A DNA stretch of 7,535 bases from a bacterium. GTDB lineage: Bacteria > JAMCPX01. Of the stretch, positions 1-6,143 are shown piece after piece. The stretch is from NCBI GenBank assembly GCA_021789095.1, contig JAJYJX010000118.1, forward strand, positions 1 through 7,535, given 5' to 3'. Both the position numbers and the translations under genes were made by a program. The notes below the pieces were generated by a model. It saw nothing but the letters and a program-made list of their open reading frames with translations. It made no database searches and was not told where the DNA came from. Position 1 is the stretch's first letter. Every line of letters starts with the position of its first letter.

Positions 1-1551
1 CATGGGGTTATTGATCTCATGTGCAACGCCTGCTGCAAGGGTGCCTATGGAGGCAAGCTTTTCCGTGTTGTAGATGCGGTGTTCCAACTCCATTTTCTCG
101 GTTATATCCTTTATGATAGCAGTGCTGCCGATACTCGTGCCGTCCTTTGCCCGAACCAATGTACGGGAAATATCAACAGTGATGCGCCTGCCGCTTTTTG
201 TTATGCGGGGCGCGATATAATCCTTTACATAGCCCTTTGTTGCAACTTCCCTTTCAATGTCCTTTAACTCCATTTCTGCATCAAGCTCGGGCGGTATGAG
301 ATTATGAAAGCTCTGGCCGATCATTTCCTCTGCACTGTACTCGAAGATCAATTCCGCCCCTTTATTCCACGTCTGTATTTTATTATTGTTGTCTATAAAG
401 ATGATTGCATCAACCGAGTTCTGAAGAATGTTGGAAAGGTACCTCTCTTTTTCACTTACCTGTTCCTTCAGTGCGCGTGATATCCTCTGCTGGTAAGTGA
501 TTATAAGGAATCCAAACAAAAACATACCTGCAATCAGCGCTGCCTCTGCAGCAAAGTGTCGCACATACATCAAATGGACTGCTTCAGCCACTTCCGTGAT
601 CGGTGCAACCACGGCCACTGACCACATATGTCCGGCAGGCAGCAGCGTGCTCTTAACAGGCGTAAATGCTATTAATTTTGTAATCTCGCCTTCATGAATT
701 CCCCTATGCCAGCCGCTGACATATATGCCGGTGCCTTCCTCGCCGTTGAGCATGCGATCCTTCATAATCTGATTGATCTGGGTGAAGGTTATGTAGGGTT
801 TGCGCTCTTTTCTGACCGAAAAGGCGTCTTTCCCGATAAACTCTTTTTCCGGGTGGTAAAGGAACATGCCTGTTTCATCAATAACCCAGGCATATCCTGT
901 TTTACCCGACCGTATATTGCTTGTTACGGTTCTTACAAGTTTAGAAATATCTAATTTTGCAAAAAGTAATTTTATCCCGTTAGAAGGCCCTGCCTTTCTA
1001 ACGGGGGTTACTTTTGTACCCGTGGAATCTATAGTTATATAAAACGCACCCGTGATGGTCGGCTCCCCGGCCGCCCCTTCCACGCTCAGGGGACCGAGGA
1101 CCATATCGCCGCGATGAATATCTTTCGCGACCTTCTCAAGGGTTGCCAGTCCTGCGCCGGAATGACTGTTTACCTCGAATGTATTACCCTTGCTGTCAAC
1201 AAAACCAATCTCCATAAGTCCTTTTGACTGGTTTTCTTCGAAAACTACCTTCATTGCCTCTTCGAAAGAATCACGGGTACTTCCTTTGATGAGTTGCTTT
1301 AAACTCTGTATGCCTGTCTCAATGTCACCAAGATTCACCTGTATATGGGAGGCTGACTGGCGGGCAAGAATAAGCTGCTGCTGGTTAAAATCATCGTTTA
1401 TCTGATGACGCATGATGCTTGCGTTCTGATAAACCAGGAAAAATTCCGTTGCGATGGTGAGGAGGAATAGTACAAGACTAATTATAGCGAGGTAACGTGA
1501 TGTGAGAAGGGTGTTAAAGAATGCTTTAAGCCTGAGGATCAACGGGTTCAT
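1..1551 (-). CDS. Membrane sensor histidine kinase, Cache-PAS-HisKA (C-terminus beyond window)
   Basis: The reading frame is open from the ATG at 1551 to the left edge, giving 517 residues with no stop, so the gene is cut by the window. Residues about 20-41 form a first membrane helix. Residues about 42-330 look like a periplasmic double-Cache sensor domain (GYAWVIDETGMFLYHP at 219-234 is typical of the second Cache lobe). Residues about 332-352 form a second membrane helix. No HAMP domain is seen; a short linker leads into a PAS domain (about 368-485, with DAIIFIDNNNKIQTWN). The window ends just after the phospho-acceptor H-box, LASIGTLAAGVAHEINNPM, with His511. The ATPase domain must lie to the left. 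Such kinases sense a small extracytoplasmic ligand, here unknown, and phosphorylate a response regulator not seen here. The start is 5 nt after the stop of the upstream gene and has only a weak ribosome site, which suggests translational coupling. Confidence 0.93.
   Translation of the reverse strand, partial: MNPLILRLKAFFNTLLTSRYLAIISLVLFLLTIATEFFLVYQNASIMRHQINDDFNQQQLILARQSASHIQVNLGDIETGIQSLKQLIKGSTRDSFEEAMKVVFEENQSKGLMEIGFVDSKGNTFEVNSHSGAGLATLEKVAKDIHRGDMVLGPLSVEGAAGEPTITGAFYITIDSTGTKVTPVRKAGPSNGIKLLFAKLDISKLVRTVTSNIRSGKTGYAWVIDETGMFLYHPEKEFIGKDAFSVRKERKPYITFTQINQIMKDRMLNGEEGTGIYVSGWHRGIHEGEITKLIAFTPVKSTLLPAGHMWSVAVVAPITEVAEAVHLMYVRHFAAEAALIAGMFLFGFLIITYQQRISRALKEQVSEKERYLSNILQNSVDAIIFIDNNNKIQTWNKGAELIFEYSAEEMIGQSFHNLIPPELDAEMELKDIEREVATKGYVKDYIAPRITKSGRRITVDISRTLVRAKDGTSIGSTAIIKDITEKMELEHRIYNTEKLASIGTLAAGVAHEINNPM
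976..1005. repeat. 30-bp inverted repeat inside the histidine kinase gene
   Basis: CCCGTTAGAAGGC (976-988) and GCCTTTCTAACGGG (992-1005) are inverted copies of each other with a single bulged base and a 3-nt loop. On the coding strand the palindrome fills exactly ten codons (residues 183-192, PVRKAGPSNG) in a loop of the Cache domain. The strength of the stem is well above what is expected by chance in a coding region. A short downstream T-run (TTTTTG) on the coding strand is separated from the stem by about 10 nt, so it is not a convincing terminator. Confidence 0.6.
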
Positions 1552-1556
1552 ATATT

Positions 1557-4100
1557 TTATCCGCTGTTATTTTTGCTAAGGTTCAATCTTTTCACGAAAT
1601 CATCCCTGTACCACCTTGTAACAGAATCGTTTGAAAGTGCCATATCAAGTTGTTTGAACATCATAGAAATACGGCCCAGAAGGTGCAGCTTTTCAATGAT
1701 GGACTGGCGGTCCGTATGATAGAGCATAGAATCAAGAAAATCAGATTCACTGAAATTCTCGAATCCCATGCAGGAAAGAATATCCTTCAAAAGGCTGATA
1801 CGCCGTATTCTCCTGTCAAGGGAGGCACCGCCTTCCTTGTACTGCATTCTTATATAATTCTTATCAAGATCGTCAGAACACATCGCCTCTATGGTACTGA
1901 GATGATATCCCATGTATAGGCCTAAAAGCATGTATTCCTTGCCGAGGATCGCAAAGCTTTTTTCCAAAAACCCATACCTCTCCCCTCTGAGCATCTGGGT
2001 GGACAGCACCGAAACCATACCCATAAGATTGACGGGCGGGGCAGATGGCCAGCCTTCTTCTTTTACGCCGCTCCAGAAGGCGTTCATGGGCACGGAATCT
2101 ATTTCATTGTCCGGGAGCGATTTTTCCCGGATGGAACCGGACACCGTGCGATCGATGTAGATAACGTTCATGGCCAATGGAATATCGCTTTTCAGTCTCA
2201 ATCCGATTTCTTCCCTGAACCCTACATCCGTTGCCGTTGTAAACATCTCCTCCATTGCTTTCTGATGGACAAAGCGTGTGATGTCGTGGAATGTCCTGCA
2301 GTTTTCCGGTTGAAAGCTCGGAGCGGTTGAATCAATCATGCTTAAAGGCGATATCTTTGTTAAAATGTTTTTAAGAAGTTCAAAGATCGCTGTTTGATCG
2401 AAAAACTCGTAATCAGGCCGTCTTGCGTCAATCAAATCCCTGTGTATTCCTTCGTATATGATTCCGCCTGTTGCGTCCACGGTAACAGGCTTTCCGGAAG
2501 CAATTCCCATTGCCCCCCTTGCTCCGCATAGTGTTGGAACACGATATTCACGCGCCAGAGTTGCCATATGGCTTGCAATACCGCCGGATTCGGTTACTAT
2601 TGCATTTACCCTGCCCATAGCGGTTATAAGCCCCGGGAATGGATTGTTTGCAACCAGCACGGTTCCATCAGGAATGTTTGAAAGGTCCTGAATGGAATGT
2701 GCGTGGAAAACCCTGCCTGCCCCTGCACCGGGACATACTGTTATACCGTTTGAAAGCAGCGCTTCAAGTTTTGATGTGTCCGGAGATAAAACAGGAGGTC
2801 TTGCCTTTATAACCCTCAGTGGCCGGGTTTGGAGCAGGAACAGCCTGCGGCTTTGATCGATTGCCCACTCTATGTCCTGAGGGCAGCCATAATGATTTTC
2901 GATCCTCATCGCAATGTCGGTGAGTAATTTGATCTGTTCATCGTTCAGAGACGGCATGTTCTGCTCAGATGCCGGAACCGGTTCTTCAACTGTTCCGCCA
3001 TTGCTGCCCATAACAAGACGGACCGGCTTTACAGCAGTGAGGCTTTCTTTAACGGTCATGTCTTTTTTGGATATTTTAAAAACATCGGGCATTATTGTTC
3101 CGTCCACAAGGTACTTTCCCAGCCCGTAAATCGAGTTAAGCACAAGGCATTCTTTTTCAGGATGTACCGGATCGAGGGTATACATTACGCCGCTTACCGA
3201 AGCATCTACCATAGCCATGCAGCCAACACCCATGGCCAGTTCTGATTCAGAAAGGGCATGACTCAAGAAATAGTAGATGGCTTTCGGTGTGAACTTGCTT
3301 GCCAGTACTTCCCTGTACTTGTCTATCAATTCGTTGTCGCGGACATTAAGAAATGTGGCATATTGGCCTGCAAAACTGAGTGATGTGTCTTCACCTATGG
3401 CACTAGAACGCAGGGAAACCCCTTTTGCATGGGATCGCTCTTTAAGCTCTTTATATCTTTTTTGTATTGCAGAGACAAGGTCGTCCGGTACGGGGTTTGA
3501 TTTGATCATGCCCTGAATTTCATTGCTGATGCGTACAAGATCATTGTAGTGTTTTATATCAAGTTTATTTATGCTTTTATTGATCTTTTCCTGGAGCGAA
3601 TTTGCATCAACAAAATGCTTGTACGACCATGCACTTATGGCAAAACCCTCTGGTACGGCGAGGCCAAGCTTTGATTTTAACTCGCCGAGTTGAGCAATCT
3701 TGCTTCCAACGCTTACAGACCTTTTCCCCGACAGCTCCTCAATCGGGATGGTAAAATCGTCTTTAACAACTGCCTTGTTTACGGGGATCATACAGTCAAT
3801 ATCATTGTTTATGGCCTGGAGCTGTTTTTCCAGCGGACTATACCGCTGTCCGCCTATAGTGATAAGTTGATCTATTATATCTTTGACGCCGGATCTTATT
3901 TTTGAAAGGCTCGAGATTATGTAATTGATATCGAACAGATAATCACCCTGTAATTTTTCCTCCATGTCACCGATGGTTTTAAGGATCTGATTGTTCTTCT
4001 CAAGGATGTTAAGAAATATGAAAAATTTCTCTTGAATGTCGCTCAGGAGCTTTCCTGGGTTCTCCCTTTCTTTATGAAAAATATTATGGAACCAGTTCAT
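1557..4100 (-). CDS. PEP synthase/PPDK-like protein lacking the PEP/pyruvate barrel domain
   Basis: Numbered from the ATG at 4100 the protein has 847 residues; the frame stays open to an ATG at 4151 (864 residues). Residues about 1-110 are helical. Residues about 130-430 are the PPDK N-terminal ATP-grasp domain: SLRSSAIGEDTSLSFAGQY (Arg231), GVMYTLDP (304-311), QDIEWAID (Glu411) and LLQTRP (Gln424, Arg426), with Lys134 in GSKIAQLGEL, all matching ATP-binding positions of PPDK. Residues about 455-550 are the swivelling phosphohistidine domain, with GGIASHMATLAR and His511. The C-terminal ~285 residues show none of the PEP/pyruvate barrel motifs (no GxCGE-type active site). ATP-driven histidine phosphorylation therefore looks possible, but the phosphoryl acceptor is unknown, so pyruvate,water dikinase activity should not be assumed. 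No membrane segments are seen; it is likely cytosolic. It heads a unit with the histidine kinase. The 4100 start is preferred because the good ribosome site lies inside the longer version and serves a leader ORF ending at 4097. Confidence 0.88.
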   Translation of the reverse strand: MNWFHNIFHKERENPGKLLSDIQEKFFIFLNILEKNNQILKTIGDMEEKLQGDYLFDINYIISSLSKIRSGVKDIIDQLITIGGQRYSPLEKQLQAINNDIDCMIPVNKAVVKDDFTIPIEELSGKRSVSVGSKIAQLGELKSKLGLAVPEGFAISAWSYKHFVDANSLQEKINKSINKLDIKHYNDLVRISNEIQGMIKSNPVPDDLVSAIQKRYKELKERSHAKGVSLRSSAIGEDTSLSFAGQYATFLNVRDNELIDKYREVLASKFTPKAIYYFLSHALSESELAMGVGCMAMVDASVSGVMYTLDPVHPEKECLVLNSIYGLGKYLVDGTIMPDVFKISKKDMTVKESLTAVKPVRLVMGSNGGTVEEPVPASEQNMPSLNDEQIKLLTDIAMRIENHYGCPQDIEWAIDQSRRLFLLQTRPLRVIKARPPVLSPDTSKLEALLSNGITVCPGAGAGRVFHAHSIQDLSNIPDGTVLVANNPFPGLITAMGRVNAIVTESGGIASHMATLAREYRVPTLCGARGAMGIASGKPVTVDATGGIIYEGIHRDLIDARRPDYEFFDQTAIFELLKNILTKISPLSMIDSTAPSFQPENCRTFHDITRFVHQKAMEEMFTTATDVGFREEIGLRLKSDIPLAMNVIYIDRTVSGSIREKSLPDNEIDSVPMNAFWSGVKEEGWPSAPPVNLMGMVSVLSTQMLRGERYGFLEKSFAILGKEYMLLGLYMGYHLSTIEAMCSDDLDKNYIRMQYKEGGASLDRRIRRISLLKDILSCMGFENFSESDFLDSMLYHTDRQSIIEKLHLLGRISMMFKQLDMALSNDSVTRWYRDDFVKRLNLSKNNSG

Positions 4101-4135
4101 ATGGGTACTCGCCGGAAGAAGGCGGTGAAATCCAT
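4097..4135 (-). CDS. Candidate 12-codon leader ORF coupled to the dikinase-like gene
   Basis: An ATG at 4135 is preceded by AAAGGAG (4148-4142) with a 6-nt spacer, the best ribosome site at this end of the operon. It opens a short frame, MDFTAFFRRVPI, that ends in TGA at 4099-4097. That stop overlaps the ATG at 4100 of the large gene as ATGA, the classic arrangement for translational coupling. The frame differs from that of the large protein. Two alternatives remain: a single-base indel, real or a sequencing error, that separates the true N-terminus from its gene; or a chance ORF with translation starting at 4151 despite its poor ribosome site. The peptide has no repeated codon run typical of an attenuator. 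Confidence 0.45.
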   Translation of the reverse strand: MDFTAFFRRVPI

Positions 4136-4141
4136 ACAAAT

Positions 4142-4148
4142 CTCCTTT
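4142..4148 (-). promoter_or_regulatory. Shine-Dalgarno site AAAGGAG
   Basis: AAAGGAG lies 6 nt before the ATG at 4135. It falls inside codons 2-4 of the longest possible reading of the large gene (start 4151), which argues that the 4151 start is not the main one. Neither 4151 nor 4100 has a comparable site of its own. Confidence 0.6.
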
Positions 4149-4180
4149 CATCCAGTGATACTCAACTTCAACCCATTTTT

Positions 4181-4209
4181 ATAATAAAATACAAAGCAGT
4201 TTATGTCAA
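4181..4209 (-). promoter_or_regulatory. Sigma70-type promoter for the dikinase-kinase unit
   Basis: On the minus strand a perfect -35 hexamer TTGACA (4209-4204) is followed by a 17-bp spacer and TATTAT (4186-4181), which matches the -10 consensus at five of six positions. Transcription would begin near 4173-4175, leaving a leader of about 25 nt before the AAAGGAG site. The fit of both boxes and spacing is good, but this is read by eye and not tested. Confidence 0.6.
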
Positions 4210-4211
4210 GA

Positions 4212-4229
4212 TATTTTGTATACAATATA
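4212..4229. promoter_or_regulatory. 18-bp dyad, candidate operator
   Basis: The stretch is a near-perfect palindrome centred on TTGTATACAA (4216-4225); eight of nine base pairs match across the axis. It sits just upstream of the -35 box of the minus-strand promoter, with its centre about 47 bp before the predicted start of transcription, a position typical for an activator that contacts RNA polymerase. AT-rich DNA makes short palindromes common, so the function is a guess. Confidence 0.3.
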
Positions 4230-4328
4230 CTTTATTTAAGTTACTTATTTTAAAAGCATTTCCGTGGGAGAAAGTATAATACAAAATATATTTTTCCAGC
4301 TATTAAAGTACCTTTTTATCGGTAAAGA

Positions 4329-4360
4329 TTGACTTAAAATTTAAACTTTATCATTATACT
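4329..4360 (+). promoter_or_regulatory. Candidate promoter for the transporter unit
   Basis: TTGACT at 4329-4334 matches the -35 consensus at five of six positions. The best -10 choices are CATTAT at 4352-4357 (17-bp spacer, four of six) or TATACT at 4355-4360 (20-bp spacer, five of six). Neither pairing is ideal, so the exact -10 is uncertain. Use of this promoter would give a 5' leader of roughly 95 nt before the transporter start. Confidence 0.35.
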
Positions 4361-4451
4361 TAATGCTCAGTTTCAGATTCTTAAATCTCCGCGACAGGCG
4401 AATTCCTTCATAATGATGTGGTGATATAGTCTGCTAAAAGAAGTCTTTTTT

Positions 4452-4459
4452 AAGGAGGT
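4452..4459 (+). promoter_or_regulatory. Strong Shine-Dalgarno site for the transporter
   Basis: AAGGAGGT is a near-full match to the 16S rRNA anti-Shine-Dalgarno sequence and lies about 5 nt before the ATG at 4464. It fixes the start of the transporter and suggests efficient translation. No other start in this frame nearby has a similar site. Confidence 0.8.
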
Positions 4460-4463
4460 TACT

Positions 4464-5822
4464 ATGACGAATCATCAAACAACAACCTCATCAATGGGAT
4501 GGAAAGAACTGTGGCTGAAAGAGGACTGGTGGGCTATCTGGCTCGGTATCGGCATCATAGTTATCGCACTTCTTTTTTTCGCAGCGCACGGCACGCTGGG
4601 TCCCCTTGCAGTATTACCGCCCCGCTGGGACAGCTTCGGCCAGTTATTCGGACATTTCAAAGCCAACGTCGTCTGGTATGGTATCCAGTTTGTTGTATGG
4701 CTTGCGATATTCAGCGTAAGCACAGGCATCATGGGAATAAAACAAAAGGACTTTATCCCGTCTTTTGTATTTCTGTATCTGCTTTCCCTGGTAGTTCTGA
4801 TAATAGGGCAATGGAAACCCGCAAGTTATTACGGTTTTGAAGCGCCCCTTGTAGCACTGCTTGTAGGATTGATAATATCCAATACAGGTAAACTACCTCA
4901 ATGGCTGGGGGCAGGTTTCAGGGTTGAGTATTATATAAAAACGGGTATCGTTTTGCTGGGAGCGACCTTGCCTTTTACACTCATATTCTGGGCAGGGCCT
5001 GTTGCTGTGATTCAGGCCACGATAATATCCCTTGCAACATGTTTAACCATATACTTTGTAGGTACAAAGGTCTTCAAGCTTGATAAGAAGTTGAGCGCCG
5101 TGCTGGGCGTCGGCGGAGCGATCTGCGGTGTATCGGCAGCTATCGCGGTCGGTGGGGCCGTAAAGGCAAAAAAGGAAGACGTCTCTATAACCATAACGCT
5201 TGTAATTGTATGGGCAATTATCATGATATTCCTGCTGCCTTTCGTATTCAGACTTCTGCATCTTCATCCCGGCATAGGCGGTGCATGGGTCGGTACGTCG
5301 GAGTTCGCAGATGCCGCAGGGTTTGCAGCTGCTTCTGCTTATGGCCGCATGGTCGGCAATGAAGATGCCGCAATAAAGGCGTTTACCCTGATGAAGGTCA
5401 TTGGCAGGGACATATGGGTCGGTATATGGTCGTTCATCTTTGCAGTGATTTCATGCGTTAAATGGGAAAAGGCAAACAGTTCTGAGAAACCAGAGCTAAA
5501 GGAGATATGGTGGAGGTTCCCGAAATTCGTACTTGGCTTTTTTGTTGCATCAATGCTCATTACGCTCATATCAAGCTTTTACACACTTGTGGAATACAAC
5601 AGCTTGTTGAAACCAATGCTTGTTGCACCTGTATCCGACCTCAGGTTATGGCTGTTTATCTTCTGCTTCCTGAGCATCGGTCTTACAACAAAGTTCGGGG
5701 AGCTGACTGCGGCAGGCAGAAAACCGTTTCTCGCGTTTACATCCGGGGTAGTTGTTAATGTTTTGCTGGGCTTTCTGTTGTCTGTAATTATTCTCGGCAG
5801 TTACTGGTCGAGTATGGAATAA
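4464..5822 (+). CDS. UPF0324/YeiH family inner-membrane transporter (putative sulfate exporter family)
   Basis: The 452-residue protein is highly hydrophobic, with about ten or more predicted membrane helices (for example about 24-41, 68-90, 98-116, 125-140, 156-178, 180-200, 240-262, 315-332, 353-372, 392-408 and 421-446). Family hallmarks of PF03601 are clear: YIKTGIVLLGA (157-167), GVGGAICGVSAAIAVGG (215-231), GAWVGTSEFADAAGFAAA (273-290) and KVIGRDIWVG (311-320). Databases label this family a putative sulfate exporter, but the substrate is poorly supported and I would not assign it from sequence. It is about 100 residues longer than E. coli YeiH, the extra part being an N-terminal region with additional helices; this matches a longer subfamily that shares the TSEFADAAGFAAA signature. 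The start is fixed by AAGGAGGT. A small Cys-rich gene follows after 8 nt and is probably co-transcribed. Confidence 0.93.
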   Translation: MTNHQTTTSSMGWKELWLKEDWWAIWLGIGIIVIALLFFAAHGTLGPLAVLPPRWDSFGQLFGHFKANVVWYGIQFVVWLAIFSVSTGIMGIKQKDFIPSFVFLYLLSLVVLIIGQWKPASYYGFEAPLVALLVGLIISNTGKLPQWLGAGFRVEYYIKTGIVLLGATLPFTLIFWAGPVAVIQATIISLATCLTIYFVGTKVFKLDKKLSAVLGVGGAICGVSAAIAVGGAVKAKKEDVSITITLVIVWAIIMIFLLPFVFRLLHLHPGIGGAWVGTSEFADAAGFAAASAYGRMVGNEDAAIKAFTLMKVIGRDIWVGIWSFIFAVISCVKWEKANSSEKPELKEIWWRFPKFVLGFFVASMLITLISSFYTLVEYNSLLKPMLVAPVSDLRLWLFIFCFLSIGLTTKFGELTAAGRKPFLAFTSGVVVNVLLGFLLSVIILGSYWSSME

Positions 5823-5830
5823 CAACGGAC

Positions 5831-6049
5831 ATGCACGTACAAACTGAACAGAACATGCAAACGTGTCGTGACTGCAGGTATTTCAAGAACAAAGCAGAAG
5901 AGGTCGAGCAGCTGCTGCCCGGCTTGAGGTCGTTGAGCTCGGCTTATTCTTCCATACGAGGGGAGGCAGGTATATGTGTGCTGGACCAGACGTACCTGTT
6001 TCCGCAGAAGGCGTGCCCACAATTTTGCGCCTCCGGGCAACATACATAA
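5831..6049 (+). CDS. Small Cys-rich protein, probably metal-binding, function unknown
   Basis: This 72-residue frame begins 8 nt after the transporter stop. It has five cysteines: C12 and C15 in TCRDCRYF, C49 in GICVL, and C62 and C66 in ACPQFC. The pattern CxxCxxF...GxC...CxxF resembles the small zinc- or iron-binding proteins common in anaerobic Proteobacteria-like bacteria, and the middle segment LLPGLRSLSSAYSSIRGEAG looks like a conserved core rather than random translation. No signal peptide or membrane helix is seen, so it is likely cytosolic. The ribosome site before ATG 5831 is weak; a second in-frame ATG at 5855 (MQTCRDC) is possible and keeps all cysteines. Tight spacing suggests an operon with the transporter, perhaps coupled translation. 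An antisense frame of 106 codons covers the same DNA but lacks any recognisable motif. The role is not known. Confidence 0.72.
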   Translation: MHVQTEQNMQTCRDCRYFKNKAEEVEQLLPGLRSLSSAYSSIRGEAGICVLDQTYLFPQKACPQFCASGQHT

Positions 6050-6087
6050 AAAAGACAGAAATCTATTTATCCCCGAATACATTTGAA

Positions 6088-6132
6088 AATAAGAAAGTTT
6101 GTGCAGTGAGCGAACAAGCAAATTTTCTTATT
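6088..6132. terminator. Stem-loop between convergent genes, possible bidirectional terminator
   Basis: AATAAGAAA-G-TTTG (6088-6101) pairs with CAAA-T-TTTCTTATT (6119-6132): 14 pairs, one of them a G-T wobble, around a 17-nt loop. It lies between the stop of the Cys-rich gene (6049) and the stop of the rmd-like gene (6144), where a shared terminator is expected. The stem is AT-rich and the T-tracts after it are short on both strands, so it is not a textbook intrinsic terminator. Confidence 0.45.
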
Positions 6133-6143
6133 ATATTTTGGGT

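Larger units (their letters stand above)
4152..4463. other. AT-rich divergent intergenic region
   Basis: This 312-bp spacer separates the leftward dikinase-kinase unit from the rightward transporter unit. It is clearly richer in A and T than the flanking genes. It holds the minus-strand promoter, the 18-bp dyad, a weaker plus-strand promoter and the transporter ribosome site. Between about 4365 and 4450 there are only small stems (AGATT/AATCT at 4375-4388 and AAAAG/CTTTT at 4436-4449). I recognise no riboswitch, small RNA or tRNA in it, and no protein-coding frame. Confidence 0.7.

Noticed and set aside
497-1405. Plus-strand ORFs of 66-86 codons opposite the histidine kinase
   Set aside because: They are antisense to a continuous 517-codon frame with Cache, PAS and H-box motifs.
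1650-3905. Several plus-strand ORFs of 70-90 codons opposite the dikinase-like gene
   Set aside because: All are antisense shadows of a gene with clear domain motifs; no ribosome sites or family features were seen.
4275-4280. Perfect TATAAT on the plus strand
   Set aside because: No acceptable -35 box lies 16-18 bp upstream and there is no extended -10 TG, so it was not called a promoter.
4365-4451. Possible riboswitch or attenuator in the transporter leader
   Set aside because: Only 5-bp AT-rich stems are visible and no known riboswitch core is recognised.
4499-4840. 113-codon plus-strand ORF in another frame within the transporter
   Set aside because: It lies wholly inside a well-supported membrane-protein gene and its composition is that of a shifted-frame shadow.
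5801-6121. 106-codon minus-strand ORF opposite the Cys-rich gene
   Set aside because: It has no recognisable motif, covers the transporter end, and the plus-strand frame has ordered cysteines and operon spacing.
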